Origin: Pullilachnospira sp963929535
GTDB taxonomy: Bacteria; Bacillota; Clostridia; Lachnospirales; Lachnospiraceae
DNA length: 64,000 bases
Assembly: GCA_963929535.1 (NCBI GenBank)
Contig: CAWVIZ010000003.1
Location: 310,001-374,000, forward strand
Direction of reading: 5' to 3'
Shown here one piece after another: positions 55,626 through 63,989 of the stretch. Position 1 is the first letter of the stretch; each line of letters begins with the position of its first letter. Below the pieces are notes generated by a model. It had not been told where the DNA came from, searched no databases, and worked only from the letters and a program-made list of their open reading frames with translations. A program made the translations under genes and the position numbers.

Positions 55626-56654
55626 TTATGCTAAACCATACAGTTTTTTGATCACTCCTACATTATTCTGCCATTCCGGAGGAGCAGATATTGCAGCACC
55701 GCCTTGACATTTTTCAATTGCCCTGCGTTTCATTTCGGTGTCCGCATAAGCGTAGATCTGCGTTGATACAACTGATGCATGCCCCATGTACTCTGCTAAA
55801 AGCTGAAGGGGCATACCATGCCTATACAGATGCATTGCACGGGTATGACGGAATTGATGTGGCGTAACCTTGGCAGGCATTTCGTCACATACTTCTCTTG
55901 CCATAATGGTGTATTTCTTCAGAAACCGTGCAACATTATCATCGGACATCTTATTGTGCGTTCCGTGTGAAACTGTATAAAACAGCCAGTCCTCTTCTCT
56001 GGCATCTTCTGAATGGTAGACTTTGATATATCTTTTTAAATGGTTGACGGTTTTCTTCATTAATGGGACATACCTTACCTTATTTCCCTTGCCTTCCAGC
56101 CTTATCTTTGGACTGCCATCTTTGAGGTCCAGAGAATTCAGGCGCAGATTTAACATTTCACAATCTCTTGCTGCAGTATCATACATAGTAATCATGAAAC
56201 ACATATCCCGCAAGCCGATCTTAGTTGTGTCATCTGGCTGGCGTAAAAGAGCTGCCATTGCATTTTCGCTTAAAAATACAACCGGTTCTTTGCTCTCCTT
56301 TGCTACTGCAATCCCTGACGCTTCAAGGGATAATACCGTTACCTCCGGATTAGATATCCTGGCATACTTTAGGAATGACCGTATCGCAAACAATCTTTGG
56401 TTTCTGGTAGATGCCGATACATTCCTTTCATTCTTTAAGTACACAAGGTAGTCGCTGATCGTTTGGGCATTCCATTCATTGAAGGATATCTCATCGTAAG
56501 GGATCCCCTTTTTTTCCATTATAAACCCTAGGAACTGATTGATGACTTGCCTGTATGAATCTATCGTACAATTACTTAATCCACGCTGCTTTGGCATATA
56601 TACAGTCAGAAATGCCCGTATCTTTTCAAACATTGTTTTACTGTCATTCGTCAT
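55626..56654 (-). CDS. Tyrosine recombinase
   Basis: 342 aa. SAM-like core-binding domain at residues 8-100, catalytic domain at 125-320 with Arg163 (TAARDCEML), Lys about 189, His266/Arg269 (HQFRHTRAMHL), His292 (GHAS) and the nucleophile Tyr in QIYAYAD. All catalytic residues are present. Its ATG overlaps the stop of the preceding small frame (ATGA), so it was part of a coupled recombinase array. The inverted sites begin five bases after its stop. Confidence 0.92.
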   Translation of the reverse strand: MTNDSKTMFEKIRAFLTVYMPKQRGLSNCTIDSYRQVINQFLGFIMEKKGIPYDEISFNEWNAQTISDYLVYLKNERNVSASTRNQRLFAIRSFLKYARISNPEVTVLSLEASGIAVAKESKEPVVFLSENAMAALLRQPDDTTKIGLRDMCFMITMYDTAARDCEMLNLRLNSLDLKDGSPKIRLEGKGNKVRYVPLMKKTVNHLKRYIKVYHSEDAREEDWLFYTVSHGTHNKMSDDNVARFLKKYTIMAREVCDEMPAKVTPHQFRHTRAMHLYRHGMPLQLLAEYMGHASVVSTQIYAYADTEMKRRAIEKCQGGAAISAPPEWQNNVGVIKKLYGLA

Positions 56655-56845
56655 TCTTCGTACACCTCCGGTATGATTTCTGAGAACCGTTCAAAATCGA
56701 ATCCTGACATTTCAGAGAACTGTTCCGGTAAAAAATGCAGGTAATACAGCGTATGCTGATACTTTGAATACATTTCTGTTTCCGAACAGATGCTTCGCAG
56801 TTGTCCTATGCCTATGCCAGAAATAAATGAAAGGGCGGAGAGCAA
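56651..56845 (-). pseudogene. C-terminal remnant of a second tyrosine recombinase
   Basis: Sixty-four codons ending HTLYYLHFLPEQFSEMSG and LIPEVYEE-like residues, overlapping the intact recombinase by four bases. The tail pattern and coupling fit the second gene of a recombinase trio. The 5' end is lost where the opposing recombinase begins. Confidence 0.5.
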
Positions 56846-57435
56846 TGAGTAAAATGAAATTTGAAAGCGCTCTCCGGTATAAGGAAGAAGCTTTTATAAA
56901 GTTTAAAAAAGATTTTGGCCATGCATATGGTTCTCAGACATATCACTTGTTGGAGTTTGACCGTTTTTGCCTCGCAGAGTATCCACATAAAGATACGCTA
57001 ACGGAAGAAATGGTTATGAGATGGTCGGTTATTAAAGAAACCGAGACTTCCAATGGATATCTTTCAAGAATAACAACTTTGCGGCAGTTTGGTAAATATC
57101 TTGTCATGATGGGGGAGGAAGCATTTATTCTGCCTGACGGATTGAAAGGTGGAACCATGCCATTGATGCCATATGTTTTTTCTCAGGAATCCTTGAAATC
57201 GTTCTTCCAATACACGGATACGATGGAACGTTATTATCAGTCAGCAGTCCGTCATCTGGTGGCACCTGTTATGTTTCGGTACATGTACTGTTGTGGGCTG
57301 CGTCCGGTTGAAGCCAGAAACATGAACCGCAACAATTGGTTATTAGGAAGTAATCTTCCCCTGTATGAGGTATCTATATCTTCATATCTTGATGGTAACC
57401 TTGGAATTATCATAACCCCTCCTACAATATTTTAA
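56845..57435 (+). pseudogene. Tyrosine recombinase with internal deletion
   Basis: The first 165 codons give a SAM-like domain and the Arg box region (YCCGLRPVEARNMNR). Then the sequence changes, and the frame stops after about 30 unrelated residues. In another frame at 57455-57512 the end of a recombinase is visible (SNINTQIYAYSTTEQL, with the nucleophile Tyr). The His-Arg-His part between them is gone. A ribosome site (GGAGAGCA) precedes the ATG. Not functional. Confidence 0.7.
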
Positions 57436-57499
57436 TGAAAAATCCATTTTTAGGTCCAACATAAATACACAAATATATGCGTATTCTACAACTGAACAA

Positions 57500-57835
57500 T
57501 TACCGTCTTTTATTACCCACGGCATTCATGCCCTGAGAAATTTGTTTTTTAACCTCTGGCATCTTCATCGCCTCAGAGAAAAGCGTATTTATCACATCAC
57601 CACCCAATTGATTTTCAAATTGTTTTTGTTGTAATTCTAATTGATGTTTATGTTCCAACTCTAATTTATCAATTTCCAATTTATGTTTTTCTTTTTCCTT
57701 TTCCAAATCCAATTCATAAGTCTTTTCAAGTCTTTTAATATCTTCTTTGCTCTGCCTTCTCGCAACAGTATAGCTTGTAATACCAGAAATCAAAGCACCG
57801 ACTACTGATACTATGTATGGCAAATAATTTTCCAT
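57500..57835 (-). CDS. Small membrane-anchored coiled-coil protein
   Basis: 111 aa. One N-terminal membrane helix (PYIVSVVGALISGITSYTV) followed by a long, highly charged coiled coil (residues 30-80) rich in Lys/Glu/Leu. AGGAGG lies seven bases before the ATG. Such holin-like or anchor proteins are frequent in mobile-element cargo; no family is assigned. Confidence 0.7.
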   Translation of the reverse strand: MENYLPYIVSVVGALISGITSYTVARRQSKEDIKRLEKTYELDLEKEKEKHKLEIDKLELEHKHQLELQQKQFENQLGGDVINTLFSEAMKMPEVKKQISQGMNAVGNKRR

Positions 57836-57887
57836 ACGGAATCCTCCTCATATTTTAAATACTCTTGTAGAAGCATAAGAGCAGATG

Positions 57888-58304
57888 TCACCTACCCCTA
57901 TGCTTCTCTTTTCTTTTCTGTTGTTTCAGTTCAAACTGCCGCTGCTTCTCCGCCTCTCGTTGTTCCCGGCTCACAGTCTTATGTTCAGCTTTCAACTGCT
58001 CCTGCTGCAATTTCAAAGCCTGCTGCGATTTTGTTCCTATTCCGCTGTTCTGTACTTGTTTCCGCACTTCGCGCTGTATCCGTTTCGGATTACGGACAGC
58101 TACCTTTACATCAATTGTCACAGCCGGACTAAATCGTAGACGATAGTAATTTTTCAGAACAAAATCATACACCTCATAATCTTTCGGCTCCGCTCCAAAC
58201 ATAACTTTGCATACAGAAAGCTTTCCCTCCGATATACGTTCAAAAACGCCCACCCAGAATGGTTCCTCAAAAAATACTGTCAATCTTCCTGATACTTTGT
58301 CCAT
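57888..58304 (-). CDS. yjdF: YjdF (DUF2992) family protein
   Basis: 138 aa. The N-terminal domain (GRLTVFFEEPFWVGVFER) and FGAEPKDYEVYDFVLKNYY are the DUF2992 signature; the C-terminal 50 residues are a basic, Gln/Lys-rich tail that could bind nucleic acid. In Bacillus subtilis yjdF is controlled by a riboswitch for aza-aromatic compounds. AAGGAGG lies seven bases before the ATG, behind a structured leader. Confidence 0.9.
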   Translation of the reverse strand: MDKVSGRLTVFFEEPFWVGVFERISEGKLSVCKVMFGAEPKDYEVYDFVLKNYYRLRFSPAVTIDVKVAVRNPKRIQREVRKQVQNSGIGTKSQQALKLQQEQLKAEHKTVSREQREAEKQRQFELKQQKRKEKHRGR

Positions 58305-58309
58305 GACAA

Positions 58310-58440
58310 TTCCTCCTTAAATGATTGTAATGAACAAAGAACGGACGACCCTAAGGAGGGAGGGTTACTTACACCAGACGGTGCGGCCGGGCTACCTACC
58401 GGCTCTGCAAGAGATTTCCTCTTACGTTGCGTTTTTATCT
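58310..58440 (-). promoter_or_regulatory. Candidate yjdF riboswitch leader
   Basis: On the minus strand just before yjdF at least four stems follow each other: AAGAG/CTCTT, GCCGG/CCGGC, CACC/GGTG and ACCCT/AGGGT, with GC-rich loops, ending about 40 bases before the start codon. Position and the downstream gene match the known yjdF riboswitch class. The consensus itself could not be compared. Confidence 0.55.
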
Positions 58441-58765
58441 TTGTATCTTGATTCTATCACATTATCATCTGGGAATCCATTACAATTATGGCTATCCTCT
58501 CTTTTACAACGTCTATCATTGCTTTATACAAGACGAGTGCAAACAATCTTATACACATAAGCCATTTTGATATCCCCTTTAAAAAAGGCCATTTCAATCG
58601 CCATCCTTCGTTTTACGTGAATCTTCCGTGAACCTCACGCCATTTGTCAAATCATTACTTTCCTTACTATTTTCCCAATCCACTAGCAATTTATCAACTT
58701 CTGATTGAGGTATATTTCCACGATAATTATCTTTCCCTTGAATTTTTACAGAGAAAAGAAGAGAG

Positions 58766-58796
58766 AAAAAAAGAACCTCCCGTTTTGAGAGGTTCC
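58766..58796 (-). terminator. Intrinsic terminator of the fic gene
   Basis: Minus strand GGAACCTC pairs with GAGGTTC across a short loop and is followed by seven T, 35 bases after the Fic stop. Confidence 0.85.
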
Positions 58797-58829
58797 AACC
58801 CTTTCCATCAAAAATATAGGAATCAAATT

Positions 58830-59612
58830 TCACAGCATATCCATATGAAGTTCCGGCAGCTCCCGATAATCAAAGATCATCGGTGCCGTTTCCTTGAAAT
58901 AGTGTTTCTGTTCCTCTTTAAAGTACGAAACGAGTCCATCAAAGTTTTGATGAATCTGCGCCTCATTGAGACGGCGGATGTATTCTGTCTTGTTCTCATT
59001 CCGGATAAGCACAGGTATCAGATTATGGCAGAGACATTCCTTAAAAAGGATCATCCGGCCAACCCTTCCGTTGCCATCCTGAAACGGATGAATTGTTTCA
59101 AATTCCGCATGCAATTTTGCGATATCCAGAATGGTAAGCTCGGATTTCTTATGATAGCTTTCCAGCAATTCCCGCATACGCCCCGGAACCTCCTGTGGAA
59201 GCGCTGTCGTAATATCGGACACCCGGTTGGCACGGGTCTTATAGGCTCCAATAGCGTAGCCATTGGCAATATCTTCAAACACTCCTTCTTTCAGATTGCG
59301 GTGCATGCCGCAGATGAATGTTTCAGACAAAGGCTCGTCCAGATGGTTCAGGGTATAATTAAACATTTTGAAATGCCCGGTCATCTCTTCAATGTCTTTG
59401 GTTCGGAAAATCGTATCCGGATCATCCGAATACACCGTTCCGGTTTCAAAGATTGAAGCGGTTTGTTTCTCGGTAAGGGTACTCCCCTCAATACGATTGG
59501 AATTGTATGCCATGGTACGCTGTGTATATCCGTAGACACCGCTGCGATCCTGTTTGCTAAATTCAATAAAAAGCCGTTCTTTCAAACGTTTTATAAAATC
59601 TATGGACTGCAT
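58830..59612 (-). CDS. Class II Fic protein (adenylyltransferase-type)
   Basis: 260 aa. The Fic core motif HPFQDGNGRVGR is complete, with catalytic His near residue 175. Upstream, SNRIEGS (near residue 37) is the [S/T]xxxE[G/N] inhibitory helix that blocks ATP binding, placed N-terminal as in class II. Such proteins AMPylate target proteins when the helix moves. It sits between yjdF and the Tn7-like genes, probably as cargo. GGAGGG lies six bases before the ATG; the open frame extends 46 codons further without a site. Confidence 0.92.
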   Translation of the reverse strand: MQSIDFIKRLKERLFIEFSKQDRSGVYGYTQRTMAYNSNRIEGSTLTEKQTASIFETGTVYSDDPDTIFRTKDIEEMTGHFKMFNYTLNHLDEPLSETFICGMHRNLKEGVFEDIANGYAIGAYKTRANRVSDITTALPQEVPGRMRELLESYHKKSELTILDIAKLHAEFETIHPFQDGNGRVGRMILFKECLCHNLIPVLIRNENKTEYIRRLNEAQIHQNFDGLVSYFKEEQKHYFKETAPMIFDYRELPELHMDML

Positions 59613-59753
59613 AAAAATCCCTCCTTCTGTATTCGGCCAGCTTTGTTTGTATAGTATAACATAATTTCTAATAAAAAAGCACCTGCTATAGGATCCTGAC
59701 GTAGAAAAAATGAGGCTGCTGCAAAAACATCGAATCCGACGATAGAGCAATGC

Positions 59754-60477
59754 CTACGCTCTATCCAAAGAAAAAAACGGAAATCCTTCTTTCTGGGAAG
59801 TCTGTCTGCCCTGTGCCGGACGGATGTAATCGTGCATCAGCCCCATACGCTGCTGGTATGCGTGACGCAAAGCTTCCAGATCCAGCACTTCCCGCCCGGT
59901 CAAAATGGCGATCTCCTGGGCATCATGGAGCAGCGACACCACCACCGACAGGATTCCCCAGCTGTGTTCATACAGCCACTCCAAAATGGCGGGCGTGATC
60001 TCCGCTTTCTCTTTTACATACTGATAGCGGAATAGGGTCTCACACAGTTCCCGGAACCCCTCATCGCACCTCAAGGATCCGGTTCCCGGTAATCAGGGAA
60101 ATCGCGCGGCTGATGGCGCTGGATTTCCCGATCCCGGAGGTCCCGATGATGGTAAAGCTGTCGGAGCCTCCCAGGATCCCCCGGTATTCCTGTCCATGGA
60201 CACCTTTCGCGTTTTCATTCCGCTGCTCCACGGCCAGCTTCGTCCCCTTCTTCTGCAAGGAACGGATCATGGCCAGGTACAGCTTGCTGTAGATCTCCGC
60301 CGACATCCGGGAGGGTACATAGACACGGTACAGGTCGGACAGCCCCAGCAGCCGGGCCGCCGGATCCTTTTCCCGGATCTCTCCTGTGTACGCCGGCAGG
60401 TCTGCCAGCTCCTGTTTCAGCTGCTCACCGGAAAGCATGGGCAGCAGCGCACGCAGCATCTGGGTCGTATCAGGCAT
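59754..60477 (-). pseudogene. tnsC: TnsC-like AAA+ ATPase with internal deletion
   Basis: The first 138 codons contain an N-terminal region and Walker A GTSGIGKSS (residues 112-119). The frame then stops, and a second frame overlapping by 14 bases continues for 106 codons with the C-terminal part of TnsC/TniB (ELCETLFRYQYVKEKAEITP, later LLHDAQEIAILTGREVL). The middle, with Walker B and the sensor motifs, is absent, and the join is out of frame. Family members have roughly 330 or more residues. It starts inside the end of tnsB (8-base overlap). Confidence 0.8.
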
Positions 60478-62299
60478 CTTGTTTTCCCCCTTTCCAATAG
60501 TCCCTGTGGGTGCGGTTCTGTTCCTTTCTCCGGTTTTCCCGGATATCCCGGATCTTCGTCTTTCCTCCTCTTGCGGCCGCCGACGCTATGGCTCCGATAT
60601 GGTCCGCCAGATCAATCTTTGCCTGGATGGTTTCCTCCGCCGCCGCTCTGACCAGCTGCTTTTTCGCTTCCTGCATCCCCTGTACCTCTTCCAGGCTCTT
60701 TCCTGCGTACCGGCCTTCGATCAGGTCAAACGGGAGATACCTGCCGTCCTCGATCAACCAGACCATGCTCACATCCTCCGGATTATAAGCGACAGTCACC
60801 GTGCCGCCCCGCAGGAAACGGTCCGCAAAGTGTTCATTCTTATACCGCATCCGGTTCACCTTCAGGCCGTACTTGGTAAACCTCCCGGTCACTCTGGGGA
60901 AGAGGGTGAGGATCAGGTTTTCCCGGGTAACCGGGATCAGGCTGGCCCCCGGCTGCGTTTTTCCGTAATTCCACACATCGGAGGCATGGGGGCGGATCCC
61001 GGCAGCCAGGATCTTTTCCGTATAAGGGAAGTTTTCCAGGACACGCCGGGTATTGTAATACAGGATACACCGCAGGATCACTTTTTCGAAATCCTCCATG
61101 GTCAGGCAGGCATCCTTCCGGTAGTCATGGGCTCCCCGTTCCTGAAAGTCCGGTTCAATCACCCCTCTCCCTTTGAGATACGGCTTGTAGGACTCCTGGA
61201 CGAGGTCAAAGAACTTTTCCACCGCCCCTTTCAGTTCCGGCCGGTACGCCGGAAGATGCACCAGGGTCACGCCCAGGTCCGCGATCTGCCCGAAGGTCTC
61301 GGAAACGTATTCGCTTCCCATATCGGTGACCAGGGTGGCCGGGAGCTGGCCGCAGTCCCATGCGTTCCTTTCTATCTCGATCCCATGTTTCCGGCAGTGT
61401 TCCTGTTTATCCGCCAACACGTTCAGCATCAGGCCACGGAGGCTGTACGTCCCGCCTTCCCAGGACAGCATGTAGCCACAGCAGAGGCTGCTGTAAGCGT
61501 CCACGCAGGCGGTCAGGATGGGACGGCCCACAAGCCCTCCGGCCTCGTTGACCAGGTAGATATCGCAGACTGTAGCGTCCAGCATGCCGACCCCCACCGC
61601 CGGGGCAAACGCCTGTACCCCATCCCCCAGCAAGGGGCGGTGGTTCCTCTGGTAAGCGGACTTTCCGTCCCTGGAAATATACTGCCCCCTCAGGTCCTTG
61701 TGTTTCCGGTAAAAGTAGCGGAACTGATGGATGGACGGATACTCCGGAAGCAGCTTTCCGGCGGCATCGCAGTACCGTTCCTTTAACATCTGCGTGTACG
61801 CCGTGGAAAGACTGTTTTGGTTCTTCGTGTAATAGAACCGGTTCAGCGCCCACCGCATGTTTTTCTCATCCGGTGTCAGCGGCCTCCCCTTCTTCTTCTG
61901 GCAGGGGGCCAGGACGCAAGGATCCTGGTACGCCAGGTACTGGCAGAGATAGCTGCGGATCGTCTGCCTGCTGACCTGATGCTGTGCCGCCAGCGCCGCG
62001 ATCATCCTGCTGCGCTTCCCGTCCTCCGCAAGAAACGGCAGGATCCCCGCAATCCAGGTAAACCGCTCATAAGCGGTCTTCTTCCGGTCTGCGTCCAGCT
62101 CTTCCATCTTACAGAGGACAATGCCGGTCTGTTCTCTCAGCATCTCCTCTGTACATGGTTCATACCCCTGTAATTCCCCGCCATCCTTCCATACCGGCAT
62201 CGTACACCGGATACAGTCAATCACCAGCATCCGGCCATCCTGGATTTCCAGTACACGCAGGATCGTTTCATCCCTTTTCCACAGGCTATTTTTCTTCAT
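60470..62299 (-). CDS. tnsB: TnsB-like DDE transposase
   Basis: About 609 aa. HTH near residues 95-125 (LAAQHQVSRQTIRSYL), RNase-H-like catalytic core with Asp242 (MLDATVCD), Asp327 (LVTDMGSEYVS) and Glu362 (LKGAVEKFFD), and the Mu-type beta-barrel at about 500-560. TnsB cuts the 3' ends and joins them to the target. The gene overlaps the end of tnsA and the start of tnsC, an operon. The ATG is used; a TTG directly before it is an alternative. It appears intact. Confidence 0.92.
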   Translation of the reverse strand: MKKNSLWKRDETILRVLEIQDGRMLVIDCIRCTMPVWKDGGELQGYEPCTEEMLREQTGIVLCKMEELDADRKKTAYERFTWIAGILPFLAEDGKRSRMIAALAAQHQVSRQTIRSYLCQYLAYQDPCVLAPCQKKKGRPLTPDEKNMRWALNRFYYTKNQNSLSTAYTQMLKERYCDAAGKLLPEYPSIHQFRYFYRKHKDLRGQYISRDGKSAYQRNHRPLLGDGVQAFAPAVGVGMLDATVCDIYLVNEAGGLVGRPILTACVDAYSSLCCGYMLSWEGGTYSLRGLMLNVLADKQEHCRKHGIEIERNAWDCGQLPATLVTDMGSEYVSETFGQIADLGVTLVHLPAYRPELKGAVEKFFDLVQESYKPYLKGRGVIEPDFQERGAHDYRKDACLTMEDFEKVILRCILYYNTRRVLENFPYTEKILAAGIRPHASDVWNYGKTQPGASLIPVTRENLILTLFPRVTGRFTKYGLKVNRMRYKNEHFADRFLRGGTVTVAYNPEDVSMVWLIEDGRYLPFDLIEGRYAGKSLEEVQGMQEAKKQLVRAAAEETIQAKIDLADHIGAIASAAARGGKTKIRDIRENRRKEQNRTHRDYWKGGKQDA

Positions 62300-62633
62300 C
62301 AATCACCAGCCCCCAATCTTGTACGCCACGCCTCTGCCAGTACGTCCTGGATACGTCCAGAAGCTTTACGGTTTTCGGTTTCGTCAGATACTTCCGGAAT
62401 ACACATTCCCGGACAAGCAGGTCCCCATCCGCTTTGATACAGACAAAGTCGGACGTGTAGTCTCCCATTTCCAGCCCTTCCAGCCAGACATTACATCGGA
62501 TCTCTGCGATATCCCCACGTCCTTCCAGGACAGACAGGTATGTTTTCTGGATATCGTCATAGATGCGGCAGATCTCCCGGCTCTTTTCACTGGTACGTTT
62601 TTCACAGCGTCCCTTATAGTTCTTGTTTCGCAT
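62286..62633 (-). CDS. tnsA: TnsA-like endonuclease, compact form
   Basis: 115 aa, about the size of the N-terminal catalytic domain alone. Acidic residues in EIRCNVWLEGLE, TSDF and LVREC correspond to the restriction-fold active site that cuts the 5' ends of the transposon; the C-terminal TnsC-binding domain seen in Tn7 TnsA is absent. GGAGG lies eight bases before the ATG; the open frame upstream runs through the end repeats. It overlaps tnsB. Confidence 0.78.
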   Translation of the reverse strand: MRNKNYKGRCEKRTSEKSREICRIYDDIQKTYLSVLEGRGDIAEIRCNVWLEGLEMGDYTSDFVCIKADGDLLVRECVFRKYLTKPKTVKLLDVSRTYWQRRGVQDWGLVIDEEK

Positions 62634-62671
62634 ATCCAACACCTCCTCCTTCTGCCCCCGGCCATCTGGCC

Positions 62672-62817
62672 TTCCCAAAAGCGTCCCCAAAAAGGGAATA
62701 AAGCTCCGGCATTTCCCAAAAATGTCCCCGAAAAGGGAATGAAGTTCCAACGTTTCCCAAAACGCTCCCGAAAAGGGAATACATCACCATTTCCCATAAA
62801 TGTCCCCGAAAAGGGAA
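62672..62817. repeat. Four hairpin-like repeats, probable TnsB binding sites
   Basis: Units of 26-27 bp at 62672, 62713, 62754 and 62791, each TTCCCAAAA-N-TCCCC-N-GGGAA with mirrored ends, spaced 41, 41 and 37 bases. Looser TTCCCAAAAA copies continue to about 63020. They begin 39 bases upstream of tnsA, where Tn7-type right ends carry their TnsB sites. Confidence 0.7.
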
Positions 62818-63473
62818 CCTGTTCCCACCGCTCCCCCGCAATTTCCCCAAAAAGAAAAGCGCTTCCGGGAGCTTCCCAAAAAGCTTCCCAAAAACGCTTG
62901 ATTTTTCCCAAAAACAGGATTTCTTATGAATTACTTTTGGGGATTTCTGTACCCATCCCCGAAAAACCTTGATTTTATGCGGGTTACAGCCATCTGCACC
63001 GTTTCCCAAAAACACCATTTTCAAAAACCACTATGTCCCGATGCAACCCTGTTTATCCTCCAATGGGCAAAAATCTCTATCCTCCATACCTCTCCCTTCC
63101 CCTCCTCATACCACCCCATCCCTCTTGCCGCTTTCCGTAACGGAATTCGGAGCGAAAATTGCTTCAAACCCCGTATTTATGCGGCTTTCCGGACCGGATG
63201 GGGGAACGGAATCCGAACCGGATCCCCGGCTTTCCACCGGATTTCCGACTCGGTTTTTGCCTCATAAAGAGGATAGAGATTTTTGCCTCAAACAGGATAA
63301 TCAGGGTTACACCAAAACATGTCTGTTATTCAAACTCGGCGTGTTCTTTATTGTTATTAACTGTATTTGCTTAAGTTTTATGCAAATCCACACCGATTTT
63401 TACTCCAATTACATCATTTATTTTGCTTTACTGATTTTCTGTTGCCAAGATGTTGCCACGCCAGAACCTTATA
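62818..63473. other. Transposon-end and flanking region
   Basis: About 650 bases without a credible gene. The left part has decayed TTCCCAAAA units. A 19-bp perfect inverted repeat (GGCAAAAATCTCTATCCTC) lies at 63066-63084 and 63269-63287, enclosing GC-rich DNA. The right part is AT-rich. Confidence 0.5.
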
Positions 63474-63989
63474 CTATTCTTTCTCCAGTTCAGTCTCTAA
63501 CACAGAATTAGCCCTTTTGTAAATGTCAATTCCCATTTTGCTTTCTACCAACCCACAAATAATGCCAACTAAAATTTGAATTTCCTGATAATTTTTTATA
63601 CTTTCTGTTGTAATATTTCCTACTGTTATCGTTGCAAATCCACATGATAAAAAAAGTTCAAATATTAAAGAACAAATTCCGATATATATCAATCTAATGA
63701 TTGGTTCTAACATATCCTTTTCTATAAGCGACATATCCTCAAATTCAAGTTGAAATTTTCTTGCACCATATGATACCCATGCTCCAATCATTGCGCCAAA
63801 CCATGTATACCCCATCATACAGAAAACATTACTTTTTAATAAGTGGAATAGTAAGCACATCATACATCCCACAATAGCTGATAAAATTATGGCTGTAATC
63901 CCTAATCTTTTCATATACCGATTTTTTATTCGCTTTCCCTCGATATGTAGCATTTCGGTTTTTAATTTATCTAAGGCAACCATCGCCAT
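63474..63989 (-). CDS. Four-helix membrane protein, function unknown, possibly partial
   Basis: 171 aa, low-GC compared with the housekeeping genes. A cytoplasmic basic start is followed by helices at about 30-50, 55-72, 93-112 and 140-160, with a conserved-looking EFEDMSLIEKDMLEPIIR between the pairs. The frame stays open to the right edge of the window, so a start further upstream is possible. No family recognised; a cargo or defence role would be speculation. Confidence 0.6.
   Translation of the reverse strand: MAMVALDKLKTEMLHIEGKRIKNRYMKRLGITAIILSAIVGCMMCLLFHLLKSNVFCMMGYTWFGAMIGAWVSYGARKFQLEFEDMSLIEKDMLEPIIRLIYIGICSLIFELFLSCGFATITVGNITTESIKNYQEIQILVGIICGLVESKMGIDIYKRANSVLETELEKE

Larger units (their letters stand above)
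55539..57515. mobile_element. Degraded tyrosine-recombinase element inserted in IS66
   Basis: It contains one intact minus-strand tyrosine recombinase, the C-terminal tail of a second one overlapping it, and a plus-strand recombinase with a deletion. Its left boundary is marked by inverted core-like sites. Overlapping recombinase genes recall recombinase-in-trio (RIT) elements. The right boundary is not known; 57515 marks only the last recombinase-like codons. Confidence 0.55.
59754..63030 (-). mobile_element. Tn7-like transposition module (tnsABC), defective
   Basis: The gene order tnsA-tnsB-tnsC reads away from an end that carries repeated TnsB-type sites, as in Tn7 right ends. No TnsD/TniQ gene is found in the window, and tnsC is broken. 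Fic, yjdF and the coiled-coil gene to the left may be cargo. The exact ends could not be fixed. Confidence 0.75.

Noticed and set aside
58594..58833. 79-codon frame directly after the Fic gene with a GTGA overlap
   Set aside because: It reads straight through the intrinsic terminator of fic (stem plus seven T) and resembles no protein.
60386..61786. 466-codon open frame opposite tnsB
   Set aside because: It is a shadow of the GC-rich tnsB coding sequence, which carries all catalytic residues on the other strand.
62672..62817. Possible CRISPR array at the 27-bp repeats
   Set aside because: Only four imperfect repeats with 10-14-bp gaps, no cas genes, and their position fits a transposon end.
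62384..63024. Overlapping open frames upstream of tnsA with repeated phenylalanine- and glycine-rich segments
   Set aside because: They are translations of the transposon-end repeats in several frames; tnsA starts after them with a proper ribosome site.
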